The translations under genes were made by a program, and so were the position numbers. This document shows positions 50,332-60,600 of a stretch of DNA of 64,000 bases, piece after piece; the first letter of the stretch is position 1, and every line of letters begins with the position of its first letter. The DNA is from Tenacibaculum agarivorans (GTDB taxonomy: Bacteria; Bacteroidota; Bacteroidia; Flavobacteriales; Flavobacteriaceae), in contig NZ_MSMP01000009.1 of NCBI RefSeq assembly GCF_001936575.1, forward strand, positions 1 through 64,000, given 5' to 3'. The notes beneath the pieces were generated by a model. The model worked only from the letters and a program-made list of their open reading frames with translations. It was not told the DNA's origin and searched no databases.

Positions 50332-51058
50332 CATTTGTAAAAGTCTAGTTGTATTGAGCTTTGCTTTGGTATTTGCTACTTGTGGAAAACCTAATACACT
50401 TCAAATAGGTATTACAGTGCATTCTGAAAAAGGATATGGTATAATTGTAACCAAAATTGCTACACATAAAAATCCAGAGTTACCGATAAAATTTGGCGCT
50501 AGAAATCTATGTAAATATTATGTGTATCCAACCCTACCTTTTGAAACCACCAATATCGTTTCTTTAAGAGATTTTGAAGGAATTCCACATGATCATATTC
50601 CTAATTATATAACATTTGAATATCAATATGTAAACATTAATGAATGTACTATGTCTCGGAAAGATACTGTAATAAAGCTTCGTTTTTTAAAGGATCATCT
50701 TCCTCAAAAAAAGGGTGATATTGTGGAAATGGGTTGGGATAAAGCAGCATATTATGTACATAAAACCAAAGGTATTGCTGAAATCATCAACAATAATGAT
50801 ACTTTAGACCATGTACTTTCAATAGCTCCTGTATACTATTCACGATATGATTGTAAGAAATGGGTTCCGATTGAAGGTGAAAAATTTATGAAAACTATTG
50901 ATCTTAGCACCTATCAAAACTCTAAAGTAATGACTGACTTCAATAAAAAGACAGCTTTATCTGGCAATAAATATCGTACTGCAATTACCTATAAGTTTTA
51001 TGATAATGGTGAAATCAAATTAGATATAAAAAATTATAATAACAACCCATGGAAATAA
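50315..51058 (+). CDS. Lipoprotein of unknown function
   Basis: The 247-residue product has a lipoprotein signal (VFATC, Cys23). The mature part is strand-rich (QIGITVHSEKGYGIIVTKIA) with a few cysteines (LCKYYVYP, INECTMS, YDCKKW). I do not recognise a family. It overlaps the preceding unknown gene by 17 bases, so the two form an operon in which this is the envelope member. Confidence 0.62.
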   Translation: MNCFPNICKSLVVLSFALVFATCGKPNTLQIGITVHSEKGYGIIVTKIATHKNPELPIKFGARNLCKYYVYPTLPFETTNIVSLRDFEGIPHDHIPNYITFEYQYVNINECTMSRKDTVIKLRFLKDHLPQKKGDIVEMGWDKAAYYVHKTKGIAEIINNNDTLDHVLSIAPVYYSRYDCKKWVPIEGEKFMKTIDLSTYQNSKVMTDFNKKTALSGNKYRTAITYKFYDNGEIKLDIKNYNNNPWK

Positions 51059-51134
51059 TTACATCCTAGATTGGTTAATACATATTTTTACTATAATAGT
51101 ACTAGAAAACATTTCATACATCTAGAGAATTACA

Positions 51135-52043
51135 ATGCATCACTTTAAAACCATAGTAAATTATTGTAAAGCCATTCAGATTTCTAATCCAAAACATCCT
51201 TATTTTGATATTAGACGTTTTGAAGAGAATATGCCAACTGTAGTTGCTAAAATGCCTCCTTTTAAACATGAGTTTTATGCTATTGCTATAAAAGTAGAAG
51301 GTTCTGGTAAAGCTATTTCAGGGCATCATACAAATTTTCCTGAGGGAGCTACGGTATTTTTTAATTCTCCTTTTCAAATAATTTCTTGGGATATTTTACC
51401 CGATTGGGAAGGCTATTATTTAATGTTTTCTAAAGAATTTATCACACAATCTAAATATTTACAACAATTATTAAGTGAATTTCCTTTTTTAAAGATTGAT
51501 CAGTCAATACCTTTTGAAGTGAAACCCCAAGAAGTTTCAAAATTGTTGTCTATTTATGAAGCCATTTATGAAGAGCAACAGAACTTAAAAAAAGATTCGC
51601 TTATTATTATTGAAAGTCAAGTGTTAGTACTTCTAAATTTTGTAAAACGTTTTTTTAATAATCAAGTAAGTGAACAAGATGCTGAAACTGCTTTTAGAAA
51701 AGCAGATATTCATTTATTATCAAGATTTCAGGCTCTGATTGAAACTAATTTTTACGATAATTCAACTATCACTAAAAAAGCACATTCACCTAGTTTTTAT
51801 GCAAAACAATTAGCCGTACATCCAAATTATTTAAATGCAATAGTGAAACAAATTACAGGACATACAGCGAAACAACAAATTCAAAAACATATATTACAAT
51901 TGGCTAAATCACGGTTATTACAAACTCAAATGAGTAGTAAAGAAATTGCTTATTCTTTACATTTTGATGCTCCTAACAATTTTAATACCTTCTTTAAAAA
52001 ACATACAGGAGAAACTCCTACTACATTTAGAAAAAATCAATAA
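51135..52043 (+). CDS. AraC-family transcriptional regulator
   Basis: The 302-residue protein has an N-terminal cupin-like sensor domain (residues about 30-150; FKHEFYAIAIKVEGSGKA, FFNSPFQIISW) and a C-terminal AraC domain (KQLAVHPNYLNAIVKQITGHTAK and SSKEIAYSLHFDAPNNFNTFFKKHTGETP). It is upstream of a series of two NTF2-like genes, a mini lipoprotein and an alpha/beta hydrolase on the same strand (87 bases to the first), and very likely regulates that unit. The inducer is unknown. Confidence 0.9.
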   Translation: MHHFKTIVNYCKAIQISNPKHPYFDIRRFEENMPTVVAKMPPFKHEFYAIAIKVEGSGKAISGHHTNFPEGATVFFNSPFQIISWDILPDWEGYYLMFSKEFITQSKYLQQLLSEFPFLKIDQSIPFEVKPQEVSKLLSIYEAIYEEQQNLKKDSLIIIESQVLVLLNFVKRFFNNQVSEQDAETAFRKADIHLLSRFQALIETNFYDNSTITKKAHSPSFYAKQLAVHPNYLNAIVKQITGHTAKQQIQKHILQLAKSRLLQTQMSSKEIAYSLHFDAPNNFNTFFKKHTGETPTTFRKNQ

Positions 52044-52130
52044 TCTTTGATTTTTATACTTCTTGATTTGATTCTATAAATCCATCCTATCTCTTCTTAT
52101 TGATCTTTGTATCATCAAACTATAAATGAT

Positions 52131-52667
52131 ATGAAAATCAAAGCAATAGTAGTAAGTCTGCTATGTACAATAGCAAGTCAACATTTAAAATCACAAGAAA
52201 TGAGATCAGAAATTATAAACGAAACACAACGTATTCAAGAAACCATTAGTAAATTATTTATACATAGTGATGATAGAAATTGGAAAATTGTTGAGTCTCT
52301 ATTTGCTGATACCGTAACTCTAGATTATTCTTCTATGACAGGAAATTCAGCCGCTAAAGTTTCGCCTACAGATATTACTTCTGCATGGAAAACTGTATTA
52401 CCAGGATTTACATATACTCACCATCAGTTAGGTAACTTCATTACAGAAATAAATGAAAGTAAAGCCCATACTTTTTGTTATGGAACTGCAACCCATTATT
52501 TGGAAAATAACAATGGAAATATTTGGACCGTAGTTGGTAGTTATGATTTTGATTTAGAAAAAATCAATAATAATTGGAAAATAACACTAATGAAATTCAA
52601 TTATAAATACCAAAATGGTAACGATAAATTAATTCAAGAAGCTATTAAAAACGTTAAATCAAATTAA
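52131..52667 (+). CDS. Exported NTF2/SnoaL-like protein
   Basis: The 178-residue product has a signal peptide (about residues 1-20, SQHLKSQ) and a SnoaL/NTF2-like domain (ISKLFIHSDDRNWKIVESLFADTVTLDYSS at the start, VGSYDFDLEKINNNWKITLMK at the end). Members bind hydrophobic ligands or act as isomerases or cyclases. I start it at the ATG at 52131. It is directly followed by a second NTF2-like gene without any gap, in an AraC-controlled series. Confidence 0.82.
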   Translation: MKIKAIVVSLLCTIASQHLKSQEMRSEIINETQRIQETISKLFIHSDDRNWKIVESLFADTVTLDYSSMTGNSAAKVSPTDITSAWKTVLPGFTYTHHQLGNFITEINESKAHTFCYGTATHYLENNNGNIWTVVGSYDFDLEKINNNWKITLMKFNYKYQNGNDKLIQEAIKNVKSN

Positions 52668-53090
52668 ATGGACACCGCAATGAGAAACAAAGCAAAAGTA
52701 TATACATTTTTTAATGCTTTAACAGCTGAAGATGCAAATGCTATAGCCAATTTATTTGCTGAGAATGCAAAACACATCAATCCATATCATTCTGAATTGT
52801 TTCCAACAGGAGCAGAAGGCAAAGAAGCTATCCGAAAATACTGGGAACCTGTATTCCCTAATTTTGAAGGAATGACATTTCCTATTGAAGAAATCTATGC
52901 TATGGAAAATCCTAATATCGTGTTTGTAAAATATACTGGGATAATCAAATTAAAAAATAATGCTGGAGTATATCGTAATAACTACTACTCCACTTTCAAG
53001 TTTAATGACAAAGGAGAAACTATAGAATACGTAGAAATCTTTAATCCGATTGTGGCTGCAAGAGGTTTCGGATTGTTAGATCAAATTTAA
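52668..53090 (+). CDS. NTF2/SnoaL-like protein (ketosteroid isomerase type)
   Basis: The 140-residue cytoplasmic protein has the SnoaL-type pattern: KVYTFFNALTAEDANAIANLFAENAKHINPY, then KEAIRKYWEPVFPNFEGMTF and VFVKYTGIIKL, ending in NYYSTFKFNDKGETIEYVEIFNP. It begins at the base after the previous stop, so it is co-translated with the exported NTF2-like gene. Ligand unknown. Confidence 0.83.
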   Translation: MDTAMRNKAKVYTFFNALTAEDANAIANLFAENAKHINPYHSELFPTGAEGKEAIRKYWEPVFPNFEGMTFPIEEIYAMENPNIVFVKYTGIIKLKNNAGVYRNNYYSTFKFNDKGETIEYVEIFNPIVAARGFGLLDQI

Positions 53091-53128
53091 TAAAGCTCTA
53101 TTACTAACAATAACATTCAAAATAAAAT

Positions 53129-53227
53129 ATGATGAAAAAACTAGTTATGCTCACAGCAGTTGTAGTAGTAAATGCTTGTGGAAAGACTCCAAAAAAAGAC
53201 GTTATAAAAACAATACAAAAAAACTAA
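53129..53227 (+). CDS. 32-residue micro-lipoprotein
   Basis: An ATG at 53129 opens a 32-codon ORF whose product is almost all signal: MMKKLVMLTAVVVVNAC is a complete lipoprotein signal with lipobox VNAC (Cys17), leaving a mature lipopeptide of only 16 residues (CGKTPKKDVIKTIQKN). It ends 4 bases before the start of the alpha/beta hydrolase gene and is in the same operon. The hydrolase has no signal of its own and lies in a different frame, so the ORF may be a detached former signal of that enzyme or a genuine small lipoprotein. Confidence 0.55.
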   Translation: MMKKLVMLTAVVVVNACGKTPKKDVIKTIQKN

Positions 53228-53231
53228 AATC

Positions 53232-54143
53232 ATGGAAAAAATACATTTTAAAAGTGAAGGATTAAACCTAGTAGGACATTTATATTATCCGCCAAATTAT
53301 AAAGAAGGAAAACAATATCCAGCTATTGTATCTTCTGGTAGTTGGACAACCGTAAAAGAACAAATGGCTGGTTTATATGCTGAGCGTTTCGCAACAAAAG
53401 GATTTATCACATTAGCTTTCGATTTTAGAAATTATGGAGAAAGTGAGGGTGTACCTCGCAGTTGGGAAAATCCATCCATGAAAATACAAGATATTAAAAA
53501 TGCTGTAGCGTATTTAAAAAACTTACCAGAAGTAGATTCAGATCATATTGGAGCATTTGGTGTGTGTGCTGGTTCTATGTATACGCTAATGGCAGCTTCA
53601 GAAGATAATGCTATAAAAGCAGTAGCTACCACAGCCTCTTGGTTACATGATGCTGAAGCCGTAAAATTATTTTATGGCGGTATAGAAGGTGTGCAAGGCA
53701 AAATTAAAGCTGCGCAAGATGCTAAGAGGAAATACGCAGAAACTGGTGAATTTACTTATATTAAAACTATTTCTACTACTGATGAAACAGCAGCAATGTA
53801 TGGTGAATATGATTATTACTTAAATCCTAATAGAGGAGCAATACCAGAATGGAGTGCAGATCAGTTTGCTGTGGCTACTTGGGAAGATTGGTTAACTTTA
53901 GATCCATTTCCTTCTGCAACTAAGTTAAACAAACCTTTATTAATGATTCATTCTGATGGTAGTGTGCTACCAGATTATACTAAAAAGTACTTCGAAACTG
54001 TTCCTTCAAAGAATAAAGAATTAGTATGGGTTAAAACAGATTTACCTTCTCCAATGCATCAATTTGCATTTTATGATCAAGAAAAAGAAGTGAATTTAGC
54101 TGTGGAAAAAACAAGCGCTTTCTTTAGAAAAGTATTACACTAA
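53232..54143 (+). CDS. Alpha/beta hydrolase with Cys at the nucleophile elbow
   Basis: The 303-residue protein is an alpha/beta-hydrolase. IHFKSEGLNLVGHLYYPPNY is its first strands, FDFRNYGESEG the oxyanion region, and GAFGVCAGSMYTL the nucleophile elbow with Cys in place of Ser (residue about 113). Asp in MIHSDGSVLPD and His in PMHQFAFYD complete a triad. The Cys elbow also occurs in dienelactone-hydrolase-like proteins and in a branch of bacterial hydrolases. No signal is present. It is the last gene of the AraC/NTF2 series, closed by the terminator at 54173. Confidence 0.83.
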   Translation: MEKIHFKSEGLNLVGHLYYPPNYKEGKQYPAIVSSGSWTTVKEQMAGLYAERFATKGFITLAFDFRNYGESEGVPRSWENPSMKIQDIKNAVAYLKNLPEVDSDHIGAFGVCAGSMYTLMAASEDNAIKAVATTASWLHDAEAVKLFYGGIEGVQGKIKAAQDAKRKYAETGEFTYIKTISTTDETAAMYGEYDYYLNPNRGAIPEWSADQFAVATWEDWLTLDPFPSATKLNKPLLMIHSDGSVLPDYTKKYFETVPSKNKELVWVKTDLPSPMHQFAFYDQEKEVNLAVEKTSAFFRKVLH

Positions 54144-54172
54144 AACGAATAATCCCCTTTTATTTTGTTCCG

Positions 54173-54202
54173 TCCGAATGTATTATTGCATTCGGATTTT
54201 TT
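54173..54202 (+). terminator. Terminator after the alpha/beta hydrolase
   Basis: TCCGAATG (54173-54180) pairs with CATTCGGA (54189-54196) around an 8-base loop and runs into six Ts. The same core sequence forms the terminator at the left end of the window. Confidence 0.88.
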
Positions 54203-54261
54203 ATCATAAAGTTATATAAAAGCAATACTTTTAGCCTTTCTTATCAAAAGAATCGGAATAT

Positions 54262-55887
54262 ATGAATCTAAATAGTATTGAAGATATAAAAAAATTGAAA
54301 GGTGGTATTGGTATTGACACACTAGAACAATATATTCATCAACTTTTACAATTATGTATTGATTATACTATTTCATGGGAAGAAGGTATAGAAGCTTTGA
54401 GTGACATAATTGCCTTAAAGAAACATGATAACTCTATTTTATCTGAAAAAGTAACTGCTCCAATACTTAATTGGATTACTAAAACATATAACTCTTCTAT
54501 ATATGAAGGCTTTCCTGAGAGTAAAGATAAGGAAGAACATGAGAGAGTATTACTACTTCTTCGTGTAACCAAAGACGTATTGTTTAAAGTTCATCATACC
54601 ACTGATACTATCCCTTTTTTACATACTGTATTACAAAACTCTTCTAATCCATTTGAAACAAGAGAAATACAATATTTTCTAGATTATATCAAAAATTTAA
54701 AACCTGAACACAAGCATAACTTAGACGATGAACTGTTAGATAAAATTCTTACAGAAGTCGATCTTTTTTTTGATACAGAATACAAGAACGGAGAAAATCC
54801 ATATGCTGTATGTGGATTAAGAGAAACTATAAAAGAACATAAACTATGCTACTCTATTAGTTGGTGCCAAAAAAAAGATAAATATATTTCTCCAGCCAAA
54901 AGATCAGGATGGGTTGGCGTTGGTCCTTTAATGATTTCTAAAAATTTTGATTTATTCCAAAGAATGGGTTCTGCTATAGGCCCTGATTGGATTTATCTTT
55001 TTGAGTTGGACATCCAAAATTTAGAAGAATATTTTTATGTAGAAGTTCCTTATCAAAAACAAAATACAGCATTGTTAAAATCTGTATTACAATGTACTGA
55101 GGAAGAATTACTAGATAAAATAGATGATAATGAAAATATTATTTTTTCTGAGTCAAAAGCTTGGATTGATAACTATGCTAGTTTCCAATCCATAGTTGAC
55201 AAGCTAAATGCAGAAGGAATTTCATGTAAAGTTCAAATTAAAACTAGAGAAAAAATAAAGGTGGAGAAAGTTATCAATGAAGATAATATTGAAACAGAAG
55301 ATGATACTGAAGAAGTACATGAAAACTTAATTCCATTAGCTGTTAATAATGAATGGATCTATAAGCAATCCATCTATAATAAAAAATCAGAAAAAGCAAA
55401 AATAGCAACCATAGCCAATACGGTTACTGATACTCTCGATTTATCAGAACATACCCAATATGTAATTACTGAATTTGGTGAAAAATATGATATTTTTCAC
55501 AATAACAAAGGTATCATACGCTTTAAATGGAGTCAAATAGGTATTGAACGATTATTTTCATTGCAACATCCTTACACAATTGATAAATTTCCTTTTAAAT
55601 ATCAAGCTACTACACTAAAACATATATTTAGTACTGAAGATATCTCTGATACAGAAATTATCACTCATAATGTTATTTTATATAAAGACGATGAGTTACT
55701 AGTAATACATAATAAAACATACACGTGTTATAGATATGTTTTAAAGCCTGTTGATGAAAAAGGCGTTGAAATAATAAACAATACGACAACAATTTATATC
55801 GCTCTAGACATTGGAATTGTCAAAAAAACAATTGAAACTCCTAATGAAATTATCAATTATGAATTAATTGATCAAAATTTCAATTAA
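54262..55887 (+). CDS. Large unknown cytoplasmic protein
   Basis: I do not recognise this 541-residue protein. It has no signal or membrane helix. An N-terminal helical domain (residues 1-165) is followed by a region with a conserved look (AKRSGWVGVGPLMISKNFDL, near residue 215). A highly acidic linker (EDNIETEDDTEEVHENL, about 340-356) leads to a strand-rich C-terminal domain. Its stop codon overlaps the stop of the convergent outer-membrane barrel gene by 4 bases, so no terminator fits between. Its domain style resembles immunity-type proteins, which is a weak inference. Confidence 0.62.
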   Translation: MNLNSIEDIKKLKGGIGIDTLEQYIHQLLQLCIDYTISWEEGIEALSDIIALKKHDNSILSEKVTAPILNWITKTYNSSIYEGFPESKDKEEHERVLLLLRVTKDVLFKVHHTTDTIPFLHTVLQNSSNPFETREIQYFLDYIKNLKPEHKHNLDDELLDKILTEVDLFFDTEYKNGENPYAVCGLRETIKEHKLCYSISWCQKKDKYISPAKRSGWVGVGPLMISKNFDLFQRMGSAIGPDWIYLFELDIQNLEEYFYVEVPYQKQNTALLKSVLQCTEEELLDKIDDNENIIFSESKAWIDNYASFQSIVDKLNAEGISCKVQIKTREKIKVEKVINEDNIETEDDTEEVHENLIPLAVNNEWIYKQSIYNKKSEKAKIATIANTVTDTLDLSEHTQYVITEFGEKYDIFHNNKGIIRFKWSQIGIERLFSLQHPYTIDKFPFKYQATTLKHIFSTEDISDTEIITHNVILYKDDELLVIHNKTYTCYRYVLKPVDEKGVEIINNTTTIYIALDIGIVKKTIETPNEIINYELIDQNFN

Positions 55888-57668
55888 AACAATGCATCAA
55901 ACTTATAAATAAATCCTCCTATAACTTGGAAACCTTGTGCATCAAAATTAGTAAATCGTTGGTATTGACTATTCGTGATATTATTTGCTCGCAAGAACAC
56001 TGAGAATAAATCATTAAAATGATATCCTCCATTTACATTTAAATCTATATAGTTAGATAAATCTATCACTGTAAACGTATCAGCACTACGCTGTGCTCCT
56101 TTTCTATCGCCTACAAAATATAAATTAGCTCCTGCATACCATTTTTTTCGTTTATAACTAGCAAATACATCTGCTTTTACTTGTGGTAAATTAAAAGCTT
56201 CTTCTAAATTACTTACGTCAAACGTATTGAATTCTACATTTAAACCTAAGTTTAATCTTCTAGAAACATCATAGGTTAACTCTCCAAAGAATCCAATAGT
56301 AGTTATGTCATCGTAAACCACATCAAAAGAATTTCCGTATCCAAAACCTGGGAAACCTAAACCTGCTGGAGTTGCCGTTGTAGTCCCATTAGATAATGAT
56401 TCATTCAACACAAAAAATGTTCTACTTTCTTCCTTCTTAAAACTTACTCTTGTATTGTAATTAAAATCTCCACTTAGTATCCCTCTAAAACCTCCAAAAA
56501 CATTGAATGCCTCACTAGATTGCGTAATATTTAATGTTGGTGATACATGTGGATTTTCAGAAGTAAAACCCTCATAAGAATTTACCGTTAAATCACCCTT
56601 TACTCCTGCATAAATATTAGCATATCTCTTTATAATTGGATAGTTAGCTTCAACATCTGGATATGCAAAAAATTTCCCTTCACTATTTTCTAAATCAAAA
56701 GAATAATACGCCTTTCCTCCTATTTTCATATCGAAATCACCAAATGATAATGCATAAGAAGGGTTAATTCCTGCTGTAGCAAAACTGTAATTGATTTTTT
56801 GATCAGGATCAGCATAAGTTCTATCAAATCCTCCCATTACAAAATTAATCGAAGTTCTTAATTGTAAATCTTCTAAATTAGTTCCAAATCGCCCTAGTGA
56901 AATAGCAAACTTGGCATCTACATCAGCATGGATTTCATCTGAATCTTGGCTATCTGTAAAATAAGCAATAGATCCATTAACTTCTTCAGTAGTTCTGTTT
57001 GGAAAAAATATAGAACCAAATATGTTGTAATACTGATATAATTGCTCTTCTTCTATTCTATTAATCGCTAAATCCGTGAAGTTTATATCAGTTGGTAGTC
57101 CGTACCAATTGTATTTATTTCTATACGCGTTTGCACCAACTTTCCAGTCAAAAAAGCGCATTTCTTGCTTTAAAAATAAGTCAATACTAGCATTGTAATA
57201 GCTACTACTTAAAGGTGTACTTGCCACCGGATCTGATGAAGAAATAAAATTAATTTTCCCTCCATATTCATACTCAAACGCATTGGTATTTTGAAAATAT
57301 CCTTCCACAAATGGCGTTAAATTATTACCAAATCCTAGTGAAAAATAATTATCAAAAAGTCGCTCTCTATCTCCTACATCAATCCCCTTTAACACTCCAC
57401 TCTTAGGGATAAATTTCGAAGCAACTGGAACGGTTTGTACTTTATATTCTAAAGCTTTTCGTTCGCTATTTTTAGACAATTTAATGACTGGTTTCTTCTT
57501 TATTTTAAATGCATCTGTTACTTTAGGCGCATAAGAGGTCACAACTTCTACTACTTCTGTTTTAATAATAGTATCTTTTGCTTTTTCTGTTTTGTCCTTT
57601 TTTTGTGCTATACCAAAGTGCGCAACAAACATCAATACTGTTAGTATTATTCCTTTATTCATTCTCAT
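55884..57668 (-). CDS. Outer-membrane TonB-receptor-like beta-barrel without plug
   Basis: The 594-residue protein has a signal peptide (residues 1-21, HFGIAQ) and a periplasmic lead (about 22-110). A barrel-like series of amphipathic strands follows to the C-terminal Phe (GFIYKFDALF), with late strands such as NLYFVGDRKGAQRSADTF and SVFLRANNITNSQYQRF typical of TonB-dependent receptors. The usual plug domain (about 130 residues) is not present between the signal and the first strand, so it is a plugless relative. It follows the TPR gene by 7 bases in one operon; I believe this pair is conserved near ftsE in Flavobacteriaceae. Its function is unknown, possibly envelope assembly. Confidence 0.78.
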   Translation of the reverse strand: MRMNKGIILTVLMFVAHFGIAQKKDKTEKAKDTIIKTEVVEVVTSYAPKVTDAFKIKKKPVIKLSKNSERKALEYKVQTVPVASKFIPKSGVLKGIDVGDRERLFDNYFSLGFGNNLTPFVEGYFQNTNAFEYEYGGKINFISSSDPVASTPLSSSYYNASIDLFLKQEMRFFDWKVGANAYRNKYNWYGLPTDINFTDLAINRIEEEQLYQYYNIFGSIFFPNRTTEEVNGSIAYFTDSQDSDEIHADVDAKFAISLGRFGTNLEDLQLRTSINFVMGGFDRTYADPDQKINYSFATAGINPSYALSFGDFDMKIGGKAYYSFDLENSEGKFFAYPDVEANYPIIKRYANIYAGVKGDLTVNSYEGFTSENPHVSPTLNITQSSEAFNVFGGFRGILSGDFNYNTRVSFKKEESRTFFVLNESLSNGTTTATPAGLGFPGFGYGNSFDVVYDDITTIGFFGELTYDVSRRLNLGLNVEFNTFDVSNLEEAFNLPQVKADVFASYKRKKWYAGANLYFVGDRKGAQRSADTFTVIDLSNYIDLNVNGGYHFNDLFSVFLRANNITNSQYQRFTNFDAQGFQVIGGFIYKFDALF

Positions 57669-57675
57669 GTACGTT

Positions 57676-60600
57676 TTACTTTTTAGAACTGATGGATTCG
57701 TTAGTTTTAGCTTCTTTACTCTTTATTTTATTAAGCTCGTTCTTAGCTTCTTCTATTAAATCTTTATACTGCGTAAAGTTCTTTACAATGTTATCTAAGA
57801 TATACGTTGCTTGATAGGCATCTTTTAACGCATAATAATTCTTAGCCATTATAATGTAGCTTTTTACTCCCCAGTATTTATAGGTTGAATAATTGGCGAT
57901 TAGATTTTGAACTTCTTCATTAGAACTTTCATATGCTTTTTCTTCATGAAGGAAAAATGCTTTGTAGTATAATGTTTCCGCTTTTAACTCTCCGGTTGCT
58001 GTATCATCTAATGTACTATAGTAATCTTCAGCAACTACAAGATCATTAGTAGCCATCGCAGAACGCGCTAAAATAATTCTTGCATCGTCACCCACTACTT
58101 CATCTATTTTACTGTTAGCTAATACTTTTTCTGCATAAGTAACGGCTTTCTCATAATCTTTCTTTTCATAATACCCTTTCATCAGATTACTTTGCGCAAA
58201 TATGATATTCTGATCTATATTTCCTTCTTTTTCTAAACGAACTAGAAGTAGCATTGCTGTATTCCATTTCTCTTTTTCTAAGTACAATTGACTTAACTTA
58301 GCTAATGCTTCTTCAGAAAACTCATTAACTCCTTTATCAATTACATATTTATAATAAGGTACTGCATCTTGTTTTTGACTTCCTTTGAAATAAAGTTGCC
58401 CTAAATAAAAATTCGCTTTTAATGCATGTAATCCATTTGGAAAACTTTGTAAGTAACCAGTAAACCCTTTAATAGCTCTAATCTCATTATTTTCAAGATA
58501 TTTATTCTCAGCAGCTTCATAAGTAGTATTATCAATATCACTATTAGAAACATTTACAAAATCTAATGTTTTTACCCATGTTGCATATTCGTTTACTTTA
58601 CCTAAATCTATATACACATTTCTGGCACTAGCTACAGCTTGTTTCGCTTCATTAGAATTCGGATACTTAGCGACTACTGATTTGAATTTTTCAAGTGCTT
58701 TCGTATTATTTCCTGAATTGTACTCCAGTAATCCTTGACGTAATTCTACTGTTGGTATATAACCACTTTGAGGATGCTCTTCTAATAACTTATTGTATGA
58801 AATATTGGCTTGTTTTGTTTTTCCTAAACTAGTATAGGTAGTTGCTAACTGAAATAAAGCATCGTCTTTTAAGTTAGAACTATCGTAGTTTTTAATTAGA
58901 TTATGCAAGTCATTAACTTTGGCTTTACTATCACCAGCTAATCCATTACTCATTGCTTTTTGATATTGTGCATAATCGGCACCAGAACCTCCTTCATTAA
59001 TCACTTTATCATATGCACTAATTGCTTCACCATATTGTTTAGAAGCATAAAAAGAGTCTCCTAAACGATTAGAAGCATCATCATTAAAGTCATTATCCTC
59101 TAAATTTTGATTTAAAAATTCATAGAAATATTGTCTTGAATTTTTATAATCTTTTTGCTTAAAATAAGCATAAGCTATGTTATAGTTTAACATTTCAGCC
59201 TCTTCAAAATTTGGAGCACTCACTGCTGAAAAAGAAGTTACAGCATTTCTATAATTTCCTATTAAATAATTGGTTTCACCTAACCAATAATGCGCTTTGT
59301 TTTTAATAGTATCGTTTACTGCTTTAGTTGCTATTAAAAAATGAGGTAATGACTTATTCAATTTTTGTTCATTAAACAACTGCATTCCTCTGTATAATGA
59401 TACTTCATGCGCCAAAGCATTATTTTCAGGATTCTGATTGGCTTTTAAATAATTGATAGCTCCCTGATAATCTTGTTGATGTAAGTACGATGTAATTAAT
59501 AAGCCTGAAATTTCTTGTGTATTTGGTGATTCTGGGTACTTAGCTAAATACTCCTTTAAGACTTGTGGAACACTCTTATATGGATTTCCTGCTTCATAAC
59601 TAAGCTTGGCATAGTTTAAATCTGCATCGGCAGTGATAATAGGGTCAAAATTCATTTCACTAGCATTCTTAAATGCATTTAACGCTTCTGACTTTTTTCC
59701 TTCACTTAAATAACATTGTGCTAAATGATAATAAGCACTTTGTGCTACTTTATTTTCTCCTCCAATAATTTTATTAAACTGTCCTATTGCACTTGTATAA
59801 TCTTGAAGTTTATAGTAAGAATATCCTAAATAATAGTAATCTGTATTTGTCCATTTACCATTTTTACCTTCATATTTATTCAAATAAGGAACCGCTTTTT
59901 CATATTGTTCCAAATTGAAGTAACTCTCCCCTATAATTTTACTTACGTCAGATCGTTGCTGTTGTTTTTTAATATTTGGTAAGATTTTTTCTCCTACTTG
60001 TACCGCTTTTTCAAACTTTCCGCTTTTAAAAGCCATATCTAACAAGTAATAATTAGCCTCAGCCTTATACGTTTCATTATCGGCTAACTGACTTAAATTA
60101 TCTTCTGCTTCGCCATAATTTTCTTGCTTATAAGAAATATATCCATAGAAATAACGAGCGTCTGTACCATATCTAGGATCACCAAGTAACGTTGCAAATT
60201 TTTCTTTAGCATCTTTCAAATAGTTCGATACTAAAAGCGTGTATCCCATTTTATAATTGAGCTCTTTTTTTTCTTCAACATTTAAAAGTGTAGGATTTAC
60301 CTTTTGATACCATTTTAAAGAATGTGATGCTTTTCTATTCGCAAAGTAATAGTTTCCTATATTCAAATATATTTTTTCCTTTTTACTACTGTAAGGATGT
60401 TTTTTAACAAAATCTAACACTTTACTATCTGCTTCTGTTTGATTTAATTTAATCGCACACATAGCATCATAATAATCTGCATCTGTTTGTAAATTATGTT
60501 TGGTTGTGTTGGCAGAAACCTCTTTAAAGATTCGCTGCGCTCCAGAATATGCCTTATTATTATATAAAGTTATGGCTCTATGAAACTTTCCATCAATATT

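Noticed and set aside
57578..57814. Plus-strand ORF across the barrel/TPR junction
   Set aside because: The hydrophobic reading comes from antisense of signal peptide and helices; both minus-strand genes are solid.
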